Shown piece after piece: positions 31,140 to 43,400 of a stretch of DNA of 64,000 nucleotides (its first letter is position 1; every line of letters begins with the position of its first letter). The notes under the pieces were generated by a model. The model did not search any database and was not told the origin of the DNA. It saw only the letters and a list, made by a program, of their open reading frames with translations. The DNA comes from Asterias amurensis (lineage: Eukaryota > Echinodermata > Asteroidea > Forcipulatida > Asteriidae), in NCBI RefSeq assembly GCF_032118995.1, contig NC_092649.1:28331927-28395926 (forward strand). The letters are read 5' to 3'. A program made the translations under genes and the position numbers.

Positions 31140-34100
31140 TTAAGGCAGTGGCATCTCCCCACTGCCGTTTATAGTCAGCAGTGTGCTCTCGCTGTTGCTG
31201 ACCCCTCTGGCATCTTTCTCCGAATCCTTGTCTTCTTCTCCGGGGAGTAAGTGAGACGTTGAGTCGTCTGGTGTCGATGCTTGTTCGTCCATACTCGGCC
31301 AGGCTGTCTGTTCCTCAACGGCACTCAGGCGTTCGTTCAGTGCCTTTAGAGCAATTTGTCTGTGGAGTTGAAGAAAATTAAAACGATTGAAAGCCCAATG
31401 GTAGAGAGCCCAACGACGCATTTCTCAAAGTCAACTGCTGTTTAAATTCCAACATGATAATATTATAAGCCAGTCTTTCAGGATGGCCAAAACAGGCTTT
31501 TGAATTTGCTTGGCAATTCATTAGCAATGCTGTAGAAGTTTTAAGCTAGATTTATTTGGGTTGGTAAGCAGTTTGCAACGGCTATTTCTTTTTATCATTA
31601 CAGATAGTTGTAGAGAAGTTGACCACAATGGAAGTCAAGTACCGGTAGTAAATTATACATCACTTTTGAGTTGAGGAAAGACAAACTGACTACAGTGGGA
31701 TTTGAACCTATGACCTCTGGGCTTACTTGCCAGGTGCTCTACCAACTGAGCTAACTACTTATTCCTTTTCCTCTTCCCACCTTTGCTTTTTTCCTTTGTG
31801 TTTCCAACCCCTTGTGGTCAAACCAGCACCTTCCCTATACCCACAGCCCACCCACCCCATGTCTTCTTCACTGTGTTTCAGCATGCTTTCTGCCTCTCCC
31901 TCTTTTATTTCAACTTGACTACTTCTGTTACACCAGTATACCTGTTTATGTTTGTTGTGTTGTCATTTAGCCTTCGAGAAATACTCTGCTAGGGTCAAAA
32001 CATCAGGCCATTATTGATTTTTTTTGCATTTGCTAATACAGTTCTTTATCTTCAAGTACGCGCTAATCCTCCAATCAGATTGGCAGAATGGAGTGCTTAT
32101 AAAAACCTATATTGCACGGCTAATATCACTACCATGCGTCTTGTGTGTTCTATGTCACGCCCCAAGTTTGCTTGAAGATAAATACGTTATCACACGCGCG
32201 CTCGTGGAAATACAGAAAATATAGCGCGTCTGCGTCCCATATCCACGAGTTGGATATGGGACGCAGAAGCGCTATATTTTTCCGTATTCCACTCGCGCAT
32301 GTGTGATAACTTATAATATTAGTTACAAAATACATATCCCCGGTTTCTACCAACTCATGTGGTGCTTTAAACCAACAAGCCCACTTTACAGAGAAAGTAC
32401 GGAGACACTTTCCTCCGAATTGATTATTGTATAAGTATTTCTACCAACCTTCGTCTTTCTGCATCTGCTGGATCACTGCCTGGCAAGTTGATGTTGATGG
32501 GAGACGGAGCTCCAACGTCGTACTTACGGATCTGCTTCTTGCAGACTTTGATCCGTACAAGAACACTATAAACTGTTGAAAACAAGATCATTTTTGATTT
32601 ATCAAATCAGTATGTTTTAAAATACCTTTGTGTCTTTCACCCAAAGTCATAAAAGTATGCTTGGATCACACCAGATTACAAACAGACAATTTAGCTGATT
32701 GATTAGCTTGGTTGCCATGGTATTTTGGAACCAGATGCCCAGGGACCAATTTCATAGAGCTGCTTCTCGCTTGAGCGGAAAATACTGCTTAAAAAATCCC
32801 TGATTGCAATTTAATGAGCAAGACACCAGTCACAAATTGTACATGTGACATAGTAGTTTGGTTGGTAACCTTAATCTGGTAAGCATAATTTTGACCTACA
32901 TACCTGTGTTGGACACAACATTGACTGGTGGCTGTACGGCCTCGGGAAAGAAAGTTGCAAAGCGGAATGTATCAGACATGTCTCCTTTGCCGCTGCTTTG
33001 CCTCTGGAAAAACCTTAGGTAGACCCAGCTCACCAACAATCCTGAGAATAACAAATATTGTTAATATACAAAATTGATACTGATTGTGAATTTTCCTCTT
33101 ACTGGTAAGCTTGTTTAAAACATTTAGCTGCAACATCCCACAGGCATTCACCTTAAAACAGAGAGTGCCACAGATCCCCACCCCTTTCTAAGCAGAATAT
33201 AAAATAACATTGTGCGTGTCTTAGTATAGTGCAGCAATAGGGCCTATACTTTTCAGAGCAAATCCCTCTGCCCCCTGCTACATATGCACCACCCCTACAA
33301 ACCAAACAGCCTATAATACTCAGGAAATCCGCTAGATTGCTAGTTGCAATAATCAGTCCCCCAACCCCCATCCCCTCCTGCTCCAATGTCTTTAAGCCAA
33401 CTAGGTTCATGACCAAGAACTAAGATTACCACAGCTACTTCATTGAGCGCTATGTTAGATTTTTCAGCAGTTTTTGTTTCCAATTAATAATTGTGTTCCC
33501 TCCTTTGATCTCAACTGTAGAAATATCAACAAAACACCTAAAGTTGTCAAACTCAAAGTGTAGTGTTTATAAAAATCTGTTTTTGGATGACACCTTGTCT
33601 TTTTGGAATTGGATGTTTGTTCGACTAACTTAGTAACTGAGCATTTAGCATTTTTACAGATTCATTGATTACACAGTATTGTCTATATATATTATAATGA
33701 TACATTTCACAAAATAATATCATCGGGCGGAATCTCAGATGAGAGATCCTATCTTCCATTCCAATCCAAAGGAAATGAAGAATCGTTTTACCTGACGCAC
33801 TCATACAAAGAGACGTCCCAGGGATTAGTCCAACGATCCTAAGCAGAATCGAGATCATCAAAATCAAGAGCGGCAGATCCTTCATTTTGATCTTGATGAT
33901 CCCCCTCCCAACGAGGTCCTCATCTCCCATGGTCTGTTTCAACACAACGGCCACTCCAGAAACATAACCACCCAAGCCATGCATGTGCGAGGCAAACAAG
34001 AGTTCCGTGTTAAACACTGTCAAATACATGAATAGATACACGAAGGACGACAACAGGGCTGCTCCAGTATTCACCACACAAAAGAATATGAGCATTTCAA

Positions 34101-34410
34101 GAGCTCCAAAAAGTGGTTCGATCAATTTACCAGCAATCAGTATGAAAAGTATGTCAATCAACACAAACCAAATGTGAACCTCCACAAAAGAGTGTGTGAA
34201 AAGCGTCCATATCTGGAAACTTGGTGGAAAGATCAGAGCCGGGGTGACAGCAAGCGCCTCCAGAAATTTATTTGTGCCCACGAGGAAAGAGATGATGTAC
34301 AGAAGACAAACTAGAACAGAAATGGCTTTGATTACAACGCTACTTTTCGTGAAAATTGATGGTAATTGTTGAAGGCCGCTCATCGGCGGTCCAGTGGTGG
34401 AAGTCGCCAT
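31140..34410 (-). CDS. TMEM115: TMEM115, rhomboid-like Golgi membrane protein
   Basis: Four exons on the minus strand: 33792-34410 (ATG at 34408-34410), 32904-33041, 32449-32572 and 31140-31359 (TAA at 31140-31142). Phases 1, 1, 2 join, giving 366 residues, near the 351 I recall for the human protein. The N-terminal part is a rhomboid-like membrane core, with hydrophobic segments at about residues 25-45, 79-96, 104-133 and 178-197. WTLFTHSF lies at 68-75 and HGLGGYVSGVAV at 144-155. The cytoplasmic tail begins with YLRFFQRQSSGKGDMSD and FRFATFFPE, then RKYDVGAPSP, DPADAERRRQIALKALNERL and WPSMDEQ, all matching the TMEM115 family. The family acts in Golgi organisation and Golgi-to-ER retrograde traffic. 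The end is Ser/Glu-rich and variable. It is transcribed away from the EXD1-like gene (head to head, about 3 kb apart). Confidence 0.95.
31645..32045 (-). mobile_element. tRNA-headed SINE (antisense) plus retroelement-like repeat
   Basis: On the minus strand, TAGCTCAGTTGGTAGAGCAC and GGTTCAAATCCCACTG form a good tRNA-like head (31688-31757). To its right, 31765-32045 matches 57260-57555: CCTTGTGGTCAAACCAGC, TGTTTATGTTTGTTGTGTTG, then ACTCTGCTAGGGTC and CATCAGGCCATTA. It lies in intron 3 of TMEM115. Confidence 0.55.
32186..32310. mobile_element. Hairpin MITE, 60-bp arms
   Basis: GTTATCACACGCGCGCTCGT opens the left arm and a near complement closes the right. The arms (32186-32245, 32251-32310) pair with few mismatches around a 5-base loop. 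The centre TGCGTCCCATATCCA/TGGATATGGGACGCA pairs perfectly. It lies in intron 3 of TMEM115. Confidence 0.7.
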
Positions 34411-35138
34411 GTTGGAGATTTTTATGTTGGCCCACCACCGTTAAAGTGTTATAGCGCCCTCTATAGTATGAAAACTTTTTTACTTCCGCTTTCTGCTTGG
34501 TAATTTTATGCAAATTACTCTTTAAAAATGTCCACGTGGTGTGTGCCGCCGGCGGGCAAATACACTAGTAGCTGGGAAAAATAATTATGTTTATCCTGTA
34601 AAAATAATTATTATACACATGTGAAACATGTATGTTTTAAAAAGGTGTAGAAGATTTGTAAAAGTAACACCACAAAAGTTAATGGAACTCAACAAACAAT
34701 GTAAACAAAACAAATCACTGTTATTAATCGCAACCGGAAACCCACCCTCCCACCCCCAACCACCTGCAAAAAGTGGTCCAGTCCAGCCTAATACTTCAAG
34801 CATGCGTTGTCGTGTGTGTGTGCAGACGACACGCACGACAACATTGCTATGCAGTACTGCCTGTACTTGTCAAACAAGTTTGCGGAAAATTCCGAAAGTA
34901 AAAAGTCACCAAGAATCAAGAGTAAAAACAGGTAAATTTCCATACTCGTGTATTTTCTAATGATGTAATTACAACTGCACGTTTTCGTATTTATTTTTCC
35001 TGTTAAGATTTCGGTCAATATTCCGTATTTTCATGTAGACTCTAAAAAGTCTCTAACCTAAACTCTAAACTAACCTAATTCTTCAAATTTTCTATTAGAA
35101 GTTCTAAGAAGAGTTAATAAGACTCTAATATTAATAAA

Positions 35139-35274
35139 GGATAACTTTCCGCATGGCGCCACCACTTTTTCACTCTTTTTTACAAAAAGGGATATCTCAT
35201 TGAGGTAAATTAGGTACTATATTATTGTTTCATATCGAATGAAAAAGTGGTGGCGCCATACGGAAACTTTTCCC
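35139..35274. mobile_element. Foldback MITE
   Basis: GCATGGCGCCACCACTTTTT and AAAAAGTGGTGGCGCCATAC are inverted, continuing outward as AACTTTCC/GGAAACTT. The element is 136 bp and non-coding. Confidence 0.65.
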
Positions 35275-35291
35275 ACAATGTCGAAGGGGTG

Positions 35292-35399
35292 GGCAGTGGG
35301 TACTCCTAGAACTATTTCGGTTTCGTCCGGCTATCGTCTCCCCCGTACGGGAGAGGATAGCCGGACGAAACCGAAATAGTTCTAGGAGTAGGCAGTGGG
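35292..35399. mobile_element. 90-bp hairpin with 9-bp target duplication
   Basis: Arms 35301-35335 and 35356-35390 are perfect 35-bp complements (TACTCCTAGAACTATTTCGG at the left tip). The 9-bp word GGCAGTGGG flanks both ends (35292-35300, 35391-35399). A 9-bp duplication suggests a Mutator-like element. Confidence 0.75.
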
Positions 35400-35498
35400 G
35401 AGACACACAATGGAGGGAGGGGGGGGGGGGGGGGTGGGGCACACCAGTAAGGGGGGAGCCACATAAGAGTGTGGGGTGGGGGGGGGCTGCACCTTTTT

Positions 35499-35930
35499 GA
35501 ATCAATCAATCAATCAATCGTCACATTTATAAGTCGCTAATCCATCAGTCGTAGTTGCGATATTGTAACCCTCCTCTCCGCTGTCGGGAGGAGGAACTCT
35601 CCTCTCCGCCGTCGGGAGCAGGGTCACATTATCGCAACTACAACAGTCATTGCTCATAGTGCCGTACAGTAGAACAGTAGGTTTTGAAATTTGCATGGAT
35701 GGTCTGATGTTCTGAGAAAGATGATTCCACATCCTTGGTGCTGCGATAGAAAAGGCACGCTCCCCACAATTGTGTTTAGTTCTTTGAATGTGAAAAATTG
35801 AAGTGTGGGAACAGGAACACAGATTTCTGACAGTTTCTTCGATGGACAATGAGTCAATGAGATAAGAAGGGGCTCAGGCATTGAGGCAGCGAAACACAAG
35901 TAGGAGGATCTTAACTCTTAATCTTGGCTA
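35499..35930 (-). mobile_element. LINE 3' fragment (CR1/L2-like), antisense
   Basis: On the minus strand the translation has RTKHNCGERAFSIAAPRMWN followed by HLSQNIR, the usual end of the reverse transcriptase ORF in CR1/L2/Jockey-type LINEs (RAFSVAAP-RLWN-LP). It ends in an (ATTG)n tail at 35499-35519. A small inverted-repeat insert lies at about 35550-35645. It is a 5'-truncated dead copy. Confidence 0.7.
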
Positions 35931-36399
35931 TGTATGTTACGCAGATGTAAGATTGCAGTAATTTAATCAAATTGTATATAACATCATTGGGAGCTAATGT
36001 ATGTAGAGTGGAGTAGTACCTAGACACAGTTTGGGGCACCGTAGTACTCTTTTTTTGTCTAAATTTGTCATTATCAATCTTACTATTACTAGTTACGACC
36101 GATAATGACATTGTCAGATGGTCAGAACTAGTATAGTACGCCGATAATGACAAAATTTTGAAAAAAGGAGTACAGCGCACCAGTAACTGGGTCGATGGAG
36201 TGAGCTTTTGTGGTCAGGGTGGAGATTCTGGGCATGGGAGTGGAAAATGTTGTCATACAGAAATGCAACCAAAATTACAAGGTTAAGTAACAGTGTGGTT
36301 GACCAGGGAGTTTATGCGTGGTCAGTACTGGGTGACCCTGAGGTCATAGTTGAAGAATGTGGTGTGTTTAATGTGCTAGCAAAATAAATAAGACTACAA

Positions 36400-36690
36400 G
36401 CCCTGGACTTATTCTAAGTTTTAGCCTACACACTATAACAAAGACTACTAAGAGGTGACCTTATCAAAACCTTTAAGCTGGTCAAGGGATTAGAAAAAGT
36501 GGATAGCAAGAAATTATTCACTAGGAGGGGCCACTCTAGACGAAACTTGAGAATCATAGCAAAGAGTTAATGCTAAGACAATGTCAAAGAGCTTGATGCC
36601 TACTGGCCGAAAAATATGATATAAGATTGGGGTCTCAAAGGCGGAAGCCTAAACAATTTCTCCCATCAATAGTAAGTAAGTAAGTGTAAG
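36400..36690 (+). mobile_element. LINE fragment, plus strand
   Basis: One frame reads RGDLIKTFKLVKGLEKVDSK followed by KLFTRRGHSRRNLR. This matches the RGDLI-x-x-YK-x-x-x-G-x-x-x-VD...TRGH stretch near the end of LINE reverse transcriptases. It is short and broken. Confidence 0.65.
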
Positions 36691-37261
36691 CTGTGAATCC
36701 AGCTGTTGTTACCAGTATTTATGTTTTCACTTATAGTTTCCATACACAGCCTCCATCTGACCTTAACCATGTTAACCCAATTATCAAGTTATCAAGTTTC
36801 TGTCTCACATCCTTGTCCAGTACACCCAGGTCCATAAATCAGCCCTGTGGTATGCACACCCAATTACCTCCATGGGACCATGCTTTCCAAATCCCCTATT
36901 ATAATAACCCTTCTTCCCTCACACTCTCTCTCTCTTTGAGTTCCTCTAACCATAGAGAAAGGATGATTTAACCAGCCTAGGATATAATAACTAACCTCCT
37001 GTTATATAGCAAGCTCAAGAACATCTGCGCTCTCTGTTATTCTAACACCATATTTAGGTTTAAGCTACTTAGCATGGATGGTATGGGCCACCCGTTGATT
37101 TGGTCTATTTGAGGACAGATGTAACTTTCAGAAAAAGTATCCTTGCAAGGAGAGGTTTGGAAATTATTCCCCCCCCCCTCCCCCCAAAATTAATAACATT
37201 AGGCTAACGATAAAAATAACTACGAATTTAACAATCAATAAAACCAATGAAATACTAAAAT

Positions 37262-37345
37262 AAGTGGATGCAGTGGCTGAGCGGTCTAGTGCATGGACTC
37301 AAGCTCTGGTGTTTCTGATCAGCAGAGTTTAGGTTTTTAGTTTTT
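37262..37345 (+). mobile_element. SINE head
   Basis: GCAGTGGCTGAGCGGTCTAG, then GACTCAAGCTCTGGTGTTTC and a B-box-like CAGAGTTTAGG, match the tRNA-like start of the main SINE family. The body is missing. Confidence 0.5.
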
Positions 37346-37468
37346 TTTTTTACATTCTGAATGGCCCAAAAGAGTAACAATTACAGAAACAAACGAGAGT
37401 TTATTTATTTATTCATTTTGTTTTTCGTCTATAATTTTGTCTTGCAGGTTTAGTAACCAGCTGTTGAG

Positions 37469-40400
37469 ATGGCTCACTACAACGGAGGAAATTCTACCCA
37501 AGGAGGTGGAAAAGGCAGTGTAGGCGTACACACCACAGTTATTGAAGTTGAAGACAAATGGGCAGTAGTAAGTTTATCTGACTGCAGTCGTGGCATCGTG
37601 ACCAAAGGCCAGATCCGCCGAGGAAATCTGCAGCCAGTCCAAACCATGAGAGACTTCCTACGGCCAGGTTTCACTGTGGTCACTAGCATCAGGAAAGCCA
37701 AGTATGCGGACAGCGACGCACACAGACACTACTGCAACTGGGTGGTGACAAAAATCAGCCGGCAGAATGGATTGATCTTGCCCCCGGCCCCGTACTATCG
37801 TGACCCGTCCAACTTTTTTGACTTTCAAAGTGATAAGAAGAGAAAGGGATTAAGTGTAGACATCCTCGGATCATACACCGGAGAAGCGGTGTATTACCTG
37901 AGAAACTGCCTCAAGAGTTGGAATGGCATCTCATTGGAAGCCATTATGGATAATCTGTATCAAGGCGCGAGCCGAGAAGTCTTAGATGGTTTAGACTCGG
38001 TTGAAACTCTCGCAACATTCGTACAGAGTCTTCCTCGCTTTTTCACCCTGACCTCCCTGGGATTTCTCTACTCCAATAGCCATCCCGAAGTGACGTGCAT
38101 TGAGGCTGAGATCCAACGACGGTTACCGGCGTTTGACGTCGGCATTTTCGGTGACAGAGCCATCATCATCAGCAAACCTTGGGAAGTCGCTAATGTCGTC
38201 AATATGATCATAAGGGAAAGGCAATTAAATGTCGTTGCATTTGATACTGAGAGAGCTACCAAGGGTAAGGAAAGACTGACATAATAACTGATCATTGTGA
38301 CGCTTGTGAAAACTAGAGCGTTTAGTTTATAACCAGAATCAAAATAGATCACAATTTTCAAAGCGGCAGGCTTGTAATTTCTCAGGGTTTTTCCTACATG
38401 TAATTTTAGTTCTTTTTCTAGTTGGTGGAATCTGGGTTTACACAAAAACCCCAGAAAGGGATTTTACAAGGCAATTTTTCTAGAATCTGGTGTTGCTTTG
38501 TGTAGGCCTTATGTACATTGCACAGTGGCATCACAGAGAGGGTGCATGACACTAGAAAGTCTGGGTGGGTATAAATGTCCGCAGACCGGCTGCCAGCAAT
38601 TTTTTGGGGAAAATCCACAGTTGTTACGGGTGTTAAAAAACATCCATTGTAAGTCTGTCAGAAACAAGTGAAGTGGCTATTTTGACCCACCTTTTTGAAA
38701 CTCTGTGGGGCCCCAGGAGTATTGAGCCTTTTTTCACAATACAATACAGAGCCAATTTCCAGGAAATAAAATCCTGGGAAGTTTTAACCCAACCCCCCCC
38801 CCCCCCCCCCCACGAACATAGAGCTAGGGTCTGAACCACCTGTATTTTCCTGTGAAATAAACACTGGACATGCTAATATCCCTGGGCCAAACCCCTATTA
38901 CCATGGAAGTTGTTATTTCCCAGGGATTAGGTTAAGTAATTCAGGTCAACCAAATTTGCATTGACAACAGTTCATCCTGACTCTTATCAGCTGTTATCAG
39001 TAAAGTAATTGCAAGATAAACACTGCACCCTGGTACTTTCACTCCCACAAGGCCAGTGACTGTAAGCTGGACTTTATGCCCTATCAATTAAATGGAAATC
39101 TCTGTACAAAACTTTTCAGATCTGGTACCATGCTGTTGGTACCTGCTGTCACCTCACTATTTGTGGATGGATTTGATGCTCTTGACATTCTCTAAATTTT
39201 TATTTGCGAAGTAAAAACTGCATTATTTTTAGCTGAAACTGTGACTTTTTTTGTATCGTTCTTGATAGCTTTATCAAAAAAAACAATCTAACCCGTTTCA
39301 GACAGGTGCACCAAAGTCGCCCCAAACTAAATACATTAGGAGAGACTGTACTGTAGTTCAACCGCAATCAATTTTGGTTCCACATTGGCTCGATCTGCTC
39401 ATGACAAGATCGACGTCTGAAACCATTTCAAGGCTCACCCGAGTCGTTCAGAATGACTGCAACAGTAGATCTTTTGACTGCTAGCCCATCCAGTCGCTCC
39501 TAACCATTTCAGAATTACTCAACCTGGGCAAAATCCCTGTACATGACTATAATATAAGTCATGTACAGTAAGTACATGAAAAGTACTTTAAATTCAGAAT
39601 TCGGTTCGGCCAACTCTGCTGGGGTACCTGTCTGGAAACCCTACCTTTAATTTGAAGAGTACTTGAAAATGACAAACTTTTGATTGATTTGTTAAATTCT
39701 TATATTAACCAGGATCTTCAGAGTACCTGTCTACCATTCAAATTGCTCTCATGGGGAATGATTCCCAAGCATACATATTTGATGTCATGAACTGGTCTAA
39801 TAAGAATTTCCATACCAGCAAACTGAAGAAACTACTGGAGAGCGACAGTGTCATCAAGGTGAGGTTAACTATAGGTTTTAAATTTCTGGATTCAAGACAT
39901 AAGACCCACATGGTAGCTTAAGGGTAGATTTCTGGATTCAAGACATCAGACGCACATGGTAGTGTTGTTGATGAAGAAGTGTCGGTATAGGTCCACTTCT
40001 GTCTTAGCAGCCATAGGTGGCTCCTCGTACCCGGATTCTCTACATAATGTGACACTCAAGACTTTGACATGTTTGAGGCCAAAATGAGGGATACGAGGAC
40101 ACTGACTGACTGCTGTTCATACGCTTATTCTGTATAAAGAAGACGAAGAGAATTTACAATGATGTTGGTTCGTAGTTGACGCAGAAAATAATGACGGAGG
40201 GGTCGCCATTGGTGGCACCCGAGGATACGAGTACTCATTAAAAAGGAAATTGAAAGCAAGGAAATAATTTTTGTTGGGGTATTACTTTATACCTGTTACA
40301 TAGACATGTAGGATTGGTGATTGGTGGAGCGAACAAACTGGGCAGTCAGTGTTCATGTATTGTGTGATAAACCATGTGCATAAAATAACAAACATATCAA

Positions 40401-43400
40401 AGTTTGGGCTTAATCCATTGTGCAAGTAAGAGTGACAAACATTGGTTGTAGTTACCAAAATCAGCTGGTCTAGGTTTGCTAGTTTTCTGGAATATGTCAT
40501 CCGTCTGACTGACTGCCAAAATTTATCTGGGTGCTTTGTTGTAGAATAAAAATATCCTCTGTTCTTTGCATCTTTTTTTTCCATGATCAAGGTTGTGCAT
40601 GACTGCCGAGGAGACAGTGCTGTTCTGGAGACCTATGACATTTGCCTCACCAACGTCTTTGACACCGCAGTAAGTAATCCAGCACCTCAGCTCCCTTTGA
40701 AAATAATCCGAGTTTTGGCCAAGTGGTTTCTCTCCTGACTTTACCTTTGTGGATTGCGGTTCAAATCCTGCCGCGGTGTGTGGAGCCTTGCATGGAAACT
40801 GGGTTTCAGTCCCCTACCTGGGCTAAACTTCATTGCACTGCCTCTTAAATAGAACGTAGCTAAGTGCACAAAAATAAGGCTTATATTACTGGTCTGGGCC
40901 TGTGGTTCAGTGTAAATTTCCTGCCCTGGTATTGTGTCGGTATGCAATCAAAGTGTTAATGACCACACGTTTCAACCCTTAAAGAGTCTTTCTTGAAGGC
41001 AAAATGGCATTTTAGCCTTTGGGAAATGTTCAGTACTTTTATACTCGGGGGCGAGAGTCATTACTAACGAAAAAGTCTGAAACTTGGATACAGATTCAAA
41101 GGTATGTTGAAATGATGCCAAATTCTACCGTTTGATAACCCCTGGGGTTATAGATTCCAAGGAGCTTTTGGAAACAGTATCCAAAGCACTAGAGAAGTAG
41201 ACCAATGAGCAGGTTTTCTGTTTTTGTGGAAAACAAAAATTTTCTGATTGTCTTCACCAGGCCAACATAAAAAGTCTGAATTCAGCCAAAAGTCTGAACA
41301 ATCTGTTCCCTGTATACTGCACAGGCTTGTGTATGATTTCCAGCTTCCCAGGTTGCATAGTAAACTTCTGTGTATCTGTGGCTGTACGGCAGTAACAGGT
41401 TGAATGGCTTCTTACTGGCATCCCGAACAAAGTTATCAACAAATAAGGCAACTGTCAATATTTGGGCTCGATTTGGTAGAGCACCAGCACATTCATCCAG
41501 AGGTCCCTGGTTCAAATCCTGTTCCAGCCAACTTTTATTTGTTCGACCCATAGAGTTATATATAAGAACTAGAGGGCGCACTGGTGATGCTGCTTGCACA
41601 AGCGCGACGGGACCGCAAGATGACAAGCGTGCCATTCTGTACGCAGAATATGAAATACACGTTTGAATTTTTTTTATTGAATGCTCACGCGATGCTGTTC
41701 AACTTACAAAATGGTCGCACAAACACACGCTGTGAGATGGCTGTTTTGTCAACTTAGAAAATGGCCGCCTGCGCGCATGCCGGGGTGCGTATATAGGCCA
41801 GTGCGCCCTCTAGTTCTTATATATAACTCTATGGTTCAACCCAAGAGGTTTAACATCATCGCTCATAAGCAGTTCTAAAATTAACAGGTTGTTATTATCT
41901 TTTCCAGGTTGCCTATACAACCATCATGGAGCAGTCAAACACAGTTTACGCACCCCCTCCAAACTTCTCCAAACTCTGTCAGATATTTGGACGCTTCACC
42001 CCTCAGCGAAACTCCAAGAATGTTTATCAGGGTAATCAGAACTACTGGGCCTATCGACCATTCACTAAGAACATGATTGATCACGCTGCCAGTGATGTGC
42101 TGGGGTTGGCCACATATGTTTATGAAAACATGAGAAGGTAGGTTCAGAAGTTTGCACAAGTTTTCACATTTTGTAGACTTAAAAAAAAATCATACTACAT
42201 ATGATTAAAATTATTTCTAGCTTTAAGAAAATCTCAGTGACCTAGTAGTAAGACATCTGCTACAGAATGGCCAATGTTGCTGGTTCCAATAGCACTCGAG
42301 TATGCTTTTTTTCCACAGAACTCAAGGAAAGCACCAAGTCAAAGTGCTATCTATCCCCAAAGCAAATTAATCAGATATAAACTTTTCTGAAAGTTGGATT
42401 TGGAACTTTGCACTGTGGGAGTAACTAAGTTTGGTTTGCGCAGTAGCAACATGTGTTAATCTCTTTTGAGTAGTGAATTGGTTCTGAAAAGAACCCGGTG
42501 GTTGACAACTGAAAACTTTGATCAGTATGCTTTGATCATCTTCATGAGTTGTCAACCAGTAGCCTTGACTCAAGGCGTAGTGTGCCCCGGCCCGGCACCG
42601 CACAATTCGGCAGTCTGCACGCTGTAGACTAAAAGGGCGTGCATGATCTGGGCATGTCATTCTAAACATTGGCCTATCACAGGCGCGATTGAGAAGGACG
42701 TATTACTGCTAGCAATCATGCCACGTCCGTGTGCGTGGTTGTGTAGTGTCTCATTTGAGTTGTTTATGGTTGTGTATAATTCCCATTGACTTGTGTATGG
42801 TTGTGTAGTTTCCCATTGACTTGTGTATGGTTGTATAGTTTCCCATTGACTGGTGTATGGTTGTGTAGTTTCCCATTGACTTGTGTATGGTTGTGTAGTT
42901 TCCCATTGACTTGTGTATGGTTGTGTAGTTTCCCATTGACATGTGTATGGTTGTAAAGTGTTCTACTGACTTGTGTATGGTTGTGTAGTTTCCCATTGAC
43001 TTGTGTATGGTTGTGTAGTTTCCCATTGACATGTGTATGGTTGTAAAGTGTCCTACTGACTTGTGTATGGTTGTGAAGTGTCACATTGACTTGTGTATGG
43101 TTGTGTAGTTTCCAATTGACATGTGTATGGTTGTGTAGTTTCCCATTGACATGTGTATGGTTGTGTAGTTTCCAATTGACTTGTGTATGGTTGTGTAGTT
43201 TCCCATTGACTTGTGTATGGTTGTGTAGTTTCCCATTGACTTGTGTATGGTTGTGTAGTTTCCCATTGACTTGTGTACATGTATGGTTGTATAGTTTCCC
43301 ATTGACTGGTGTATGGTTGTGTCAATTCCCATTGACTTGTGTATGGTTGTGTAGTTTCCCATTGACTGGTGTATTGTTGTGTAGTTTCTCATTGACATGT

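Larger units (their letters stand above)
34411..37468. other. Intergenic DNA between TMEM115 and the EXD1-like gene
   Basis: This head-to-head spacer should hold both promoters; no TATA box was identified. It contains a MITE (35139-35274), a 90-bp hairpin with 9-bp direct flanks (35301-35390), G-rich runs (35415-35480), a minus-strand LINE tail (35499-35930), a plus-strand LINE fragment (36400-36690) and a SINE head (37262-37345). CTTGCAG just before 37448 looks like a 3' splice site, so a noncoding 5' exon may lie here. Confidence 0.5.

Noticed and set aside
34628-34960. A 110-codon plus-strand frame upstream of TMEM115
   Set aside because: No domain and low complexity, with a competing frame on the other strand; lies in spacer DNA.
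41460-41530. A working tRNA gene
   Set aside because: The A and B boxes are present but the arms do not pair as a full cloverleaf and SINE body follows directly. The same applies to the tRNA-like heads near 22270, 24172, 24868, 31688 and 40715.
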